Source of the DNA: Candidatus Bathyarchaeum sp.
GTDB taxonomy: Archaea > Thermoproteota > Bathyarchaeia > Bathyarchaeales > Bathyarchaeaceae
Assembly: GCA_026014495.1 (NCBI GenBank)
Contig: JAOZIF010000103.1
Location: 1 to 33,755 of the forward strand
Direction of reading: 5' to 3'
Length of the DNA: 33,755 nucleotides
Of the stretch, positions 18,580-27,280 are shown piece after piece (position 1 is the first letter of the stretch; each line of letters starts with the position of its first letter). The translations under genes and the position numbers were made by a program. Below the pieces are notes generated by a model. The model ran no database searches, was not told the DNA's origin, and was given only the letters and a program-made list of their open reading frames with translations.

Positions 18580-19275
18580 ATGGATGACCTGACGCTACCT
18601 GAAGTCGAAACAGTAAGAAAAAGAATAGAAACAGCAACAAAAAAAGAGGCAAAGTTTTGCTTAATGGCAGCATACCTTTTTTGTGCAAGGGCATCCGAAG
18701 TAATAGGGGCAACAAACCGCTATGACCTAACACATAACCAAACTGTAGCACGCGGACCAACCGGACAAGACGTCAAAATTGAAACGTTTGAAATTGGGGA
18801 CACAAAAACAGAAGCTGCAATCTTTACAGTTAGAACTGCGAAACGTGACGGAAAAATAAGAAAAATCGCATTACCTCTCGAGAAAAGTTTTGAACCCTGG
18901 ACTGAAAAATTATACACATATTATATCGATCACGGAAACGACAAAGTCTTTCCATTCACAAGACAGAAAGCATGGGATTATGCACAAGAAACTTTCGCAG
19001 GCTTAAGCTACCCCATAGACAAATACAACATGTATGACACAGAAGGTCTCAAACCAAAACCGATCAAGGCACACATGAAACCATTCAGAACTCACGCCCT
19101 GCGCCACTTACGGGCAACAGAATTAATTGAAACATTCGGATTTACAGGTTTTGACCTTTCTGTTTATGGTGGTTGGACCCTGCGCAGTATGGTCGGTGTC
19201 GGTTCAGCTATGTCTAGATATGCCCACTTAGACTGGCGAAGATACTTCCCCAAATTACTTAAGAAAAGGTTTTAA
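18580..19275 (+). CDS. tyrosine recombinase catalytic-domain protein
   Basis: FCARASEVIG (Arg I), THALRHLRATEL (HxxR), YGGWT, SRYAHLDWRRYF (Tyr nucleophile region); no obvious N-terminal core-binding domain. Confidence 0.88.
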   Translation: MDDLTLPEVETVRKRIETATKKEAKFCLMAAYLFCARASEVIGATNRYDLTHNQTVARGPTGQDVKIETFEIGDTKTEAAIFTVRTAKRDGKIRKIALPLEKSFEPWTEKLYTYYIDHGNDKVFPFTRQKAWDYAQETFAGLSYPIDKYNMYDTEGLKPKPIKAHMKPFRTHALRHLRATELIETFGFTGFDLSVYGGWTLRSMVGVGSAMSRYAHLDWRRYFPKLLKKRF

Positions 19276-19411
19276 CTTATTCAAAGAAGTCGTGTTTTTA
19301 GCATCAATTTCCCGATGGTTTCTATGTAATGAGTTTCTGGAATGTGACCTTGTTAAAATCAGCATCTTAATTGAAGAAAATATACAATTTAATGTTAAAA
19401 CAATGGTGATG

Positions 19412-19433
19412 TAACAGTTTCGTCAAACTGTTA
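19412..19433. repeat. palindromic site 2 flanking the recombinase gene
   Basis: TAACAGTT-TCGTCA-AACTGTTA, same arms and spacing as site 1. Confidence 0.7.
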
Positions 19434-19670
19434 GATTTGAAGGCTACTTATAAAAAATCAGTAAATTACACAGAACGCAAACCCAGCCTTCAATATCTTT
19501 CAAGTCAACTCTGAGCATAAATTTCAGTTCCAAAAATTTTGAAATGTTCCACAGCCAACAATAAACACTCATGATTTTTACACAAAAAAGGTAGACCTGC
19601 AAGACACAAAAAGCACTACTGTTCACACCATTTTTTAGGACAAAACACATTACAGCATTAAAAAATAACG

Positions 19671-19702
19671 TTTTGAGGCCTCAAAAGAGATGCACTGCAT
19701 CT
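19671..19702. repeat. two adjacent perfect palindromes
   Basis: TTTTGAGGCCTCAAAA (19671-19686) and AGATGCA-C-TGCATCT (19688-19702). Confidence 0.8.
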
Positions 19703-19707
19703 AGTGT

Positions 19708-19728
19708 GGATACAAAAGCATCAACAAA
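19708..19728 (+). repeat. 21-bp repeat copy C
   Basis: GGATACAAAAGCATCAACAAA identical to copy A. Confidence 0.9.
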
Positions 19729-19861
19729 ACTCCTGACCTTTAACACTAAAACTCATTTTTGATAATTAAACTTTAGCGGTTCAATGAGTGTACCACAACG
19801 TTTTCAAATTGAAAACAATTACAGCTATACCAACTAAGTTTCAGCGAACAGGTAGCAAACG

Positions 19862-20545
19862 ATGACAGACAATGTTGTGGTGACTTCTTCATTGTGCAGG
19901 CAATTTGAAATTGACGGCGTAGTTGTTAAAGCGCTACAAAACATAGACCTTACTGTTGAGGCGGGCGACTTTGTTTGTATATATGGTCCATCAGGTGCAG
20001 GAAAGACAACTTTACTCAACTTAATCGGTGCATTAGACAAACCGTCAACCGGAAAAATTCTTGTCTTTGATCACGACCTTAGAACGTACAACGAAGATTT
20101 TTTGGCTACTTTCCGCGCAGCACATATCGGATTTGTTTTTCAGTCATATAACCTAATTTCAACTCTAACAGCAAGTGAAAACATCTCTTTTGCCATGGAG
20201 CTAGCAGGATGGAAAAACAACCGAATTCACGAAAGATCAGAAAGCTTGCTTAAAATGGTTGGTTTAGAACAGCGTAAAAACCATTTTCCTGCGCAACTTA
20301 GTGGAGGCGAACGCCAAAGAATAGCATTTGCTCGTGCATTAGCAAACGAGCCCCCCCTTCTTCTCGCAGACGAACCTACAGGAAATTTAGATATCGAAAC
20401 TGGTTTAGAAATTATCCGAATTCTTGAACAGATTAAAACTGAAGGCAAAACAGTTATCGTTGCAACTCACGACGAAAAGTTACTGAATTTAGCAAGTCGT
20501 TCTTTATGTCTTAAGGATGGGAGGCTCACAGACAAACTTGAGTGA
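19862..20545 (+). CDS. MacB/LolD-type ABC transporter ATP-binding protein
   Basis: [55 protein letters not shown]. Confidence 0.96.
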   Translation: MTDNVVVTSSLCRQFEIDGVVVKALQNIDLTVEAGDFVCIYGPSGAGKTTLLNLIGALDKPSTGKILVFDHDLRTYNEDFLATFRAAHIGFVFQSYNLISTLTASENISFAMELAGWKNNRIHERSESLLKMVGLEQRKNHFPAQLSGGERQRIAFARALANEPPLLLADEPTGNLDIETGLEIIRILEQIKTEGKTVIVATHDEKLLNLASRSLCLKDGRLTDKLE

Positions 20546-22403
20546 AATCAATTTTCCGATAAAAGATTTGTCAAGAAGAAAACAGCAGACAACTTTGACT
20601 ATTATTGGTTTGACTGTAGCCACAGCTGCAACAATTTTTTTGGTCCTTTTTGGAAGTAACTTGGGTTTTGAAATCGGTTTCATCACTCAAGGAGGGAAAT
20701 TAACGAGTGGATTTTATAACATATTTTCTCAATTTATTCTGATTGTCAGCATTCTAAATGTTGTAACAGGTCTCATTATAACATCATTTCTTGTTCAATT
20801 GACAATGTCTACACGAATACGAGACATTGGGGTGATGAAAGCATCAGGTTGTTTAAGCAGACCAGTTTTTGCGTATTTTTTTACAGAGTTGTCTTTGATG
20901 GTGTTAGTCAGCACAACAGCAGGAATAATTATCGGAATTTCACTTTACTATTGTTCTACAATTTTTCTGAGCATTGCAGGTTTTTCTATTTCACAAAACC
21001 TTGACATAACCGCAATTCTTGTTGTTTCACTGGTCACAATTGTTTTTTCTCATATTTTTGGAGCGTTACCTATAAAAAAAGCATCAAAAGCAAAACCAAT
21101 AGAAGCTATGTCTCCCATATACGAAGAAGAAACAAACGCAACAGTGGGACATAAAGTTCCTTCAAAACTTGGGTTTACATTTAAAATGGCGTACCGCAAT
21201 TTGCTTCGTAGACAATCCACAACAATTCACGCAATAATCTGCTTCACAGCGGTTTTAACCTTGATTACAGTTACAATCACGGGTGGACTGATCGCCAACA
21301 ACACCACTTCAACTTACGTTGAACGCGCAATAGGTAGGAACGTTGTTCTAGTGGGACATCCAAAAATCACAGAACGTTACGTTAATTTACTCTCACAATT
21401 TTTTGAATATACACCAAATGAACAGTTCAATTATAATGATTCAAGTTTTGCTATTTCAGGGCAGTTGGTAAGCGATTTGGGGACAATTCAAGGTGTAACT
21501 ATTGTTGATCCGAGATTAGTGTTAGAAACATCAGTTAGAGAAAGCCTTGGAGTAGTACTTGACCCCGTAGAAAAAACAGAAGCTATACTAATTGGGAGCA
21601 ACCGAACAGATACAGCACTGGTTGTAGGGGTACAACCTGAAAACATCATTAACGACTGGCTATTTTTTGGCGAAAAACTAGGGGTAAACGAGACAAATGT
21701 TGCAATGATTGGTGATACATTGGCCGTTAACATGTTTGAGGATGCAACAAATCAAAGAATCAAAATTTTTGATTATAGCGAGTCTCCTTATGACATAGTT
21801 GGGGTATGTGTTGACACTCTGAACAACGGAAAAGTCGTGTACATGCCTCTAGAAACAATGCACAAAGATACAGGACAATCGGGTTACAATCTTGTTTTTG
21901 TTCAAATTGATTCATCAAACAATCCACAAGTTTTTGACCAAATAGAAAAAATGGTAAACGACGAGAATTTGAATGCCATTGAACTTAATTTGGTTTTGGA
22001 TAAGCACATTAATTTCTTGAACAGCATCTGGTCATTGATTATGTTTTTGCCGCTTTTCACGTTGGTAACTGCTGTAGTTGCTCTTTTCAGTTATATTACA
22101 TTGTCAATTTCAGGTCAGCAACATGAATTTGGTATTATGAGAGCAGTTGGAGCCAAACAAAAAACCATAATTAAAATCATTTTTTGTCAAGTGACATTAA
22201 TTATCTTAGTCAGTGGTATGCTTGGAATTTTTGCTGGGTCATCCATTACTTTCGAGTTATTAATCCCTGACCCTGTAATTTCGCAATCAACAATTAGTTC
22301 TGCATACACTTTGTTAATCGCAATAGTGGGGCTACTCTGTGTGTTTAGTCTATATCCAGCAGTGAAAGCTGCAAACAAAACAATTATCGATGCCATTTCG
22401 TAA
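20517..22403 (+). CDS. FtsX/MacB-type ABC transporter permease
   Basis: Overlaps the upstream ATPase; RIRDIGVMKASGC and HEFGIMRAVGAKQKTI FtsX-domain motifs; large extracytoplasmic region. Confidence 0.94.
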   Translation: MGGSQTNLSEINFPIKDLSRRKQQTTLTIIGLTVATAATIFLVLFGSNLGFEIGFITQGGKLTSGFYNIFSQFILIVSILNVVTGLIITSFLVQLTMSTRIRDIGVMKASGCLSRPVFAYFFTELSLMVLVSTTAGIIIGISLYYCSTIFLSIAGFSISQNLDITAILVVSLVTIVFSHIFGALPIKKASKAKPIEAMSPIYEEETNATVGHKVPSKLGFTFKMAYRNLLRRQSTTIHAIICFTAVLTLITVTITGGLIANNTTSTYVERAIGRNVVLVGHPKITERYVNLLSQFFEYTPNEQFNYNDSSFAISGQLVSDLGTIQGVTIVDPRLVLETSVRESLGVVLDPVEKTEAILIGSNRTDTALVVGVQPENIINDWLFFGEKLGVNETNVAMIGDTLAVNMFEDATNQRIKIFDYSESPYDIVGVCVDTLNNGKVVYMPLETMHKDTGQSGYNLVFVQIDSSNNPQVFDQIEKMVNDENLNAIELNLVLDKHINFLNSIWSLIMFLPLFTLVTAVVALFSYITLSISGQQHEFGIMRAVGAKQKTIIKIIFCQVTLIILVSGMLGIFAGSSITFELLIPDPVISQSTISSAYTLLIAIVGLLCVFSLYPAVKAANKTIIDAIS

Positions 22404-22419
22404 TATAACAATTGATGAA

Positions 22420-23139
22420 CTAATCACTATTGAGATAATCTGACAGCTTAGGCCCTATTTCGGCTTGGAAATGAGCTAATTCCATCTTATGCCCCACAAA
22501 CTCGTCAACAAAATTTTGAATTTGCAATATTGGAACAACAGGCACTTTGTTGTAAAACTTGACTGGACCAGGAAACAAAGACAATATCGCAGGGAAAAGT
22601 GTTGCTTGTTTCCAATTGCCTAACCCTATTTTTTGTTGCAAGAAATGTAATGAATTTGCTAGAACTTGTGTTCGCTTGGCTTGTGCAGCAGCAACACGTG
22701 TTATCGCTGAATTGCCCCAACCTCTCCGCCAACGTTTACAATCTACGCAAACAATAATTGGTTCACTATACGCTACGACATCGATCTCCCATCTTCTTTG
22801 TTCCGCTTTGAACCTGAAATTTCGTTTGATTACAAAATTATTTTTTTCAAAAACTTGTGCTGCAAAATTTTCAAACTCTTTCCATTCAAGAACGTTACAT
22901 ACTCTTTCAATATCTGTTCCATGATTGATTGCGTGAATGGCAAGTTTGACTCGTTGGTTCGAAGATAGTTCGATTTGTTCGTTTTCACATTCGATGAATC
23001 CAAAGTCACAAAGACCACTCAAAACGTTGTTAATCAAATGAACAGGAACGTTTGATTCACGGGCAATAACCTGCTTAACCGCAGGTTTACCATTTGCATG
23101 TTTTAAGATAGCAATTATTACTTCTGTTTTTGCGGTCAT
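22420..23139 (-). CDS. Mrr-like PD-(D/E)XK restriction endonuclease-type protein with N-terminal HTH
   Basis: FENFAAQVFEKNNFVIKRNFRF...WEIDVVAYSEPIIVCVDCKRW: D-X(n)-DxK nuclease pattern. Confidence 0.8.
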   Translation of the reverse strand: MTAKTEVIIAILKHANGKPAVKQVIARESNVPVHLINNVLSGLCDFGFIECENEQIELSSNQRVKLAIHAINHGTDIERVCNVLEWKEFENFAAQVFEKNNFVIKRNFRFKAEQRRWEIDVVAYSEPIIVCVDCKRWRRGWGNSAITRVAAAQAKRTQVLANSLHFLQQKIGLGNWKQATLFPAILSLFPGPVKFYNKVPVVPILQIQNFVDEFVGHKMELAHFQAEIGPKLSDYLNSD

Positions 23140-23165
23140 TTACTTTCTTTTTCCAAAATTGTTTT

Positions 23166-23924
23166 TTAGATAAACAGGTCGTCTTCTGGAAGGCGTATCA
23201 ATTTTTTTGCAGTTGATGTTTCAGATTTTGGATACAAATACCCTCTAACTATCGCTACGGGGATACCTTCGTTTGTTTGTCCAATAACCAGTTCAGCAGC
23301 TGAAGCTAACTCGTCGGCAATTGCTGTTCTTTTTACTCTAATGGTATACCCAAATAGGTCTTTTTTTCCTCTTCTATCTAGTAGTGGCTCAAATCCGGAA
23401 GTGCCTAAAGCTATGTTGATTTCACCCTGACGGAGGGGACGACCATGGGTATCTGATACAATTACAGCCACATCTTTCTTAGAGATTTTATTCAAAGTCT
23501 GCCGTATTGTTTGGGCTGATTGATCAGAATCTTCAGGTAAAAGAGCTACAACAGTGTGTCCAGGAACGTTAGACTGATCAATTCCGGAGTTAGCACAGAC
23601 CAAACCCTGTTTTGTTTCGGTGATAAATTTTCCTTTACTCATACGTACAATACTTTTGGATTCTCTAAGAATAACCTCTACAAGCCTAGGGTCTTTATTT
23701 GTTCTCTCAGCAACTGATGTGGCAAACTTTGAAGGATTAACTGTTTTTAAGTCTACAACGTTTCCTTCAGCTCTCGCAACTACTACATGAGTAATCACTA
23801 TCACATCACCATTTTGTATAGGTGTTCCCTGCTTTTCGGCAGCTTGACATATCATCAAAGCTAGATTGTCCCCTTTTTTTATTATCGGCAATCCTGTTAC
23901 AGGATATATCTCAACTTTATTCAA
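23166..23924 (-). CDS. cofE: coenzyme F420-0:L-glutamate ligase
   Basis: VEIYPVTGLPIIKKGDNLA; VVARAEG; VIVSDTHGRPLRQGEINIALGTSGFEPLLDRRGKKDLFG; ADELASAAELVIGQTNEGIPVAIVRG. Confidence 0.95.
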   Translation of the reverse strand: MNKVEIYPVTGLPIIKKGDNLALMICQAAEKQGTPIQNGDVIVITHVVVARAEGNVVDLKTVNPSKFATSVAERTNKDPRLVEVILRESKSIVRMSKGKFITETKQGLVCANSGIDQSNVPGHTVVALLPEDSDQSAQTIRQTLNKISKKDVAVIVSDTHGRPLRQGEINIALGTSGFEPLLDRRGKKDLFGYTIRVKRTAIADELASAAELVIGQTNEGIPVAIVRGYLYPKSETSTAKKLIRLPEDDLFI

Positions 23925-24246
23925 TCACAAAGCCTCGTCAGTAGATTCACTTTGAGGGTTTAATAGTATTCGCCTCTTAAAACAAGTAATAATTTCAGAT
24001 AAATGCTCATTTATATGTTCTGTATGCTATTACTTTTACAGTTTTATAATAAAAAATGTTTGGACACCCTAGTAATTATGTAAGACAATTCGAAACATTT
24101 GACCAAAAAAATAAAAAACTAAGCAGATATTTTGCAGCACAAATAATATTTTTGTTAATAATCAATTGAATCTAACATTAAACGAGATTAGTAAATTAAC
24201 TTAGAAAAGCTTTTTTCCTCTTTAACTCTTGAGATACATTGATGTT

Positions 24247-24553
24247 TTAAAAGCTCACAAGCTCAGGCTCCAGCTGCCCCAAAACAATATGTTCACTTGT
24301 CCATTTTTCAATGCAATTGTTACTGAAGTTAAAGCCAGATTTTGTATCATAACCTGCTTGAAGTGGTTCGATGTAACCAGTTGGCCACCTTGAATTGTCT
24401 GTATTGACATTAATGGTGCATCACACGTAAAGTCAATGAATAAGTTCCAGTAGAATTTTCAAATCCAGTTAAAGAACAGATAAATGGGCTTTGAACGTCG
24501 ACTTTGTCGATAACCAACTGTGCAGTGTTTTCTACAACAATTTCAAAGTTTTT
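24247..24553 (-). pseudogene. degraded coding sequence (frameshifted remnant of a probable extracellular protein)
   Basis: Minus strand reads NFEIVVENTAQLVIDKVDVQSPFICSLTGFENSTGTYSLTLRV, then in another frame NVNTDNSRWPTGYIEPLQAGYDTKSGFNFSNNCIEKWTSEHIVLGQLEPELVSF*. Confidence 0.5.
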
Positions 24554-25379
24554 CTTTTTGTTCTTCGGAACTAACTACTATTATGAATTTGGTTTATCCA
24601 TCAAAAAAAGCAATAGTCATTGCCACTTCCAAGCTTTGGAGAAACCCCTTGGTGGGGATTACTGTTGATTTCTGCATTTCGTGTTACTTCGGTTTAGCAT
24701 ACAGCAATTTATTGTTCAATCAACTATTCAACAACATGAAAATTATAGCATAAATGCCAATTTCGAAATCCAACAGCCATAAATTCGCCGTGAAAAAATA
24801 AAAAATGTACAATTTCGTTTAATTTCGCAAGAAACAGAAAAACAAGGAAACCTAAGTTGAACGTCGATACTTCACAACCTGATGGATATCCATAAAATAG
24901 AAAGAGGGGAGGGTACAAAAAAACAGAGAAAACAGCTTTCAAAAATTTTGTTCAGGCTAATTACCCCCTATAAGTTCTGAACGTAATTTCAATCACATTT
25001 TTAGAACAAAAATGCCAAGTTACACTGTAGTCGTAATGGCCTTTACACAGTTATTTGGTGATACTTTGTATAATGTTTACATCACCATCTGAGTTTGAGG
25101 GTTTTTAGATTATCAAAAACTGAAAGTGACAAGTAAAGACTCTATTTTTTATTTTGTTTTTTCACTGTGTGAAAACAAAAATAGTTCAATATATAAGCTT
25201 CGAAGATAATCGTAAAATTTTAACACAAAAAAGCTTTTTGATAACGTGATCGAATAAAAAACACTCGGGTTAAAGTAAAAGAACAAAAAACGATGTTTGG
25301 ATTCTATGAATAATCGGGGCAGACTGCCTCTCTGGAAAAAAGCAGGAAGTCAGAAAAGGAGTAAATGAAAATATAATTC

Positions 25380-26027
25380 TTATGTTATTAACACTAATCC
25401 GAACGTCTCTGGCTTTCCTTTCATTGGAAAAGGTATAGGCATACCTGCATTCGCTAATGTTTGCTTTATGTTGACACCCACTGATTGTGCAGTGTATCGT
25501 GCCTTTGTTGGATTAATACAGACTTTTTGTTTGACGTTACATTTGTCACATATTAGGCAAGACCCTGTAGTGAAGCCTAATGCAAGAGTGTAACCTTTAT
25601 TCATAGCGGTCTTTTCGAGATCGCAAACCATTTTTAACAATTTTAGTTTGTCCTTCTTCCAAGACGCCCAAAAAGCATGTATTTGTTTTTGCATTTCTTT
25701 TGTTAAAGATGGGTCGTTTTCGTTTTTTGACAGAAGTTTTGCAACTTCTGGTGAAACATCTATTTGACTTTTAAATTTTAGGACAAGTGCGTAACTGTAT
25801 TCGCTTAAAGTTTTTTTAAATTCGTCAACGCTTGGTGAGTAAGGTGGGCACATTAGTGTTTTTCCGTAATGTTTGCAGCCTACGCGGCATTTTAGGACAA
25901 CACGGTTCTCGACAACTATTTGGTTTGCCGCAATCACTTTTGCCTCTGATGCACCAAGCTTCAGTGCTAAATCTTTAAGAAATAAAAATTGTTTTGGGTC
26001 TGTTTCATGCTGCATTAGAATGTTCAC
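25380..26027 (-). CDS. DUF2284-type cysteine-rich metal-binding protein
   Basis: CRVGCKHYGKTLMCPPYSPSVDEFKK; GSCLICDKCNVKQKVCINPTKARYTAQSVGVNI. Confidence 0.9.
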   Translation of the reverse strand: MNILMQHETDPKQFLFLKDLALKLGASEAKVIAANQIVVENRVVLKCRVGCKHYGKTLMCPPYSPSVDEFKKTLSEYSYALVLKFKSQIDVSPEVAKLLSKNENDPSLTKEMQKQIHAFWASWKKDKLKLLKMVCDLEKTAMNKGYTLALGFTTGSCLICDKCNVKQKVCINPTKARYTAQSVGVNIKQTLANAGMPIPFPMKGKPETFGLVLIT

Positions 26028-26045
26028 GTTTTTCCTAGTTTTCTT

Positions 26046-26924
26046 CTATACCTTGATTTCAGAGCGGATGTAATTTATAATTTCGTCGGCTATGTTTATT
26101 TTCGTAACCGACTGCAGTCCTTTCCATCCGGGTTGACTGTTTATTTCTATAATTACTGGTCCGTCTGGTCCTTCTATTATATCTACACCTGTAACTTTGC
26201 AGCCTATAACTTTGGCTGCTTTAACTGCAAGGTTTTCCAGTTCCTCAGGTATGTCTAGGAATACTGGTTTTGCTCCAAGGCTAACGTTGGTTTTCCAGTT
26301 TTCGGATATTCGTTTCATGGCGGCTATTACTCTGTCGCCTATGACGAAAGCACGGATATCTGAGCCTCCATGGGGAATGAATTGTTGTAGATATAATACC
26401 CCGTGATGAAATGAGATTGTTCTGAATACTCTTGCTGCAATGTCGGGGTCATTGATTCTGGTTGCTCCTACTCCTCTTGAGCCAAAGAGAGGTTTTACTA
26501 CGACGTCCCCACCTAGTTCGTGGAAGCATTCTAGTGCTTCATCGTGACTTTCTGTTACTGCCGTACGAGGTACAGGTAACCCATTTTCGTGGAAGAGTGT
26601 TAGGGAGTTGTATTTGTCTACGGAACGTTCTATTGCTAGGGGCGGGTTTATGACTAGCAGTCCTAGTCGTTCTAGTCTATGGAGAAGGTTCATTCTGAAC
26701 AGTATTTCTTCAAGGGAGCCTCGTCCGATGGGCCGAGTTATCAGGGCATCTATGTCCGTGAAAAGATTAGTTTGGTTTACTGAAGCTTCAGGACTGTAGT
26801 TTACGCGTCCAATGATTGGGCGATAACCAAAACAGATGTGAGATATGTTCTGTTTTTCCATTGATTTACGTAGTTGTGTGGAGCACCATCCATTTTGGTC
26901 TCGAGTCATGATTCCCAGTTTCAA
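26046..26924 (-). CDS. RimK-type ATP-grasp ligase (MptN/CofF/LysX-like glutamate ligase)
   Basis: DKYNSLTLFHENGLPVPRT; VVKPLFGSRGVGATRI; DIRAFVIGDRVIAAMKRIS; VIIEINSQPGWKGLQ. Confidence 0.9.
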   Translation of the reverse strand: MKLGIMTRDQNGWCSTQLRKSMEKQNISHICFGYRPIIGRVNYSPEASVNQTNLFTDIDALITRPIGRGSLEEILFRMNLLHRLERLGLLVINPPLAIERSVDKYNSLTLFHENGLPVPRTAVTESHDEALECFHELGGDVVVKPLFGSRGVGATRINDPDIAARVFRTISFHHGVLYLQQFIPHGGSDIRAFVIGDRVIAAMKRISENWKTNVSLGAKPVFLDIPEELENLAVKAAKVIGCKVTGVDIIEGPDGPVIIEINSQPGWKGLQSVTKINIADEIINYIRSEIKV

Positions 26925-27102
26925 GCATTATCCCTTCAAGCATCAAAATATTATGCTTACAGATTAAAGTAATGCTTACAAACTTTTTGTTAAACAATTT
27001 CGAAAGATTCTGGAAACAGCGTTTTGATGGCGTCTTGTTTTTTGAACACACAAACTATTTTTCAACAATGATGGTTCGTTTATTATAGTCTACTATCTGG
27101 CG

Positions 27103-27210
27103 TGAATTTTTGGTATCAAACTGTTGTGGTGATTGAAATTTCAGAAAAAAAGCTAGTTTTCAACAATGTACCTCTATTAGGATACTAATATGCGGATGAT
27201 TGTGTGAATG
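27103..27210 (+). repeat. intergenic repeat copy R2
   Basis: Matches reverse complement of R1 with a 33-nt exact core at 27136-27168; TATTAG-GATA-CTAATA stem at 27175-27190. Confidence 0.85.
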
Positions 27211-27280
27211 ACTAGACCCGTTGATTTTTTTGAAACAAACTGGTTTAATGTAATTTTTAGTCTCAAGATCAGATATTGTT

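Noticed and set aside
19444-19650. 68-aa minus-strand ORF
   Set aside because: No recognisable motif, Cys/Phe-rich composition; probably non-coding.
14776-19728. A single integrated element spanning copies A to C as direct-repeat att sites
   Set aside because: The interval contains probable housekeeping genes (YjbQ, DRG/OBG-type GTPase, methyltransferase), so a 4.9 kb mobile island is less likely than the smaller B-C unit.
20504-20686. Minus-strand ORF over the ATPase/permease junction
   Set aside because: Antisense to two strongly supported overlapping genes.
22420-23139. Restriction-modification or defence island around the Mrr-like protein
   Set aside because: No DNA methyltransferase or other defence gene adjacent; neighbours are an ABC exporter and cofE.
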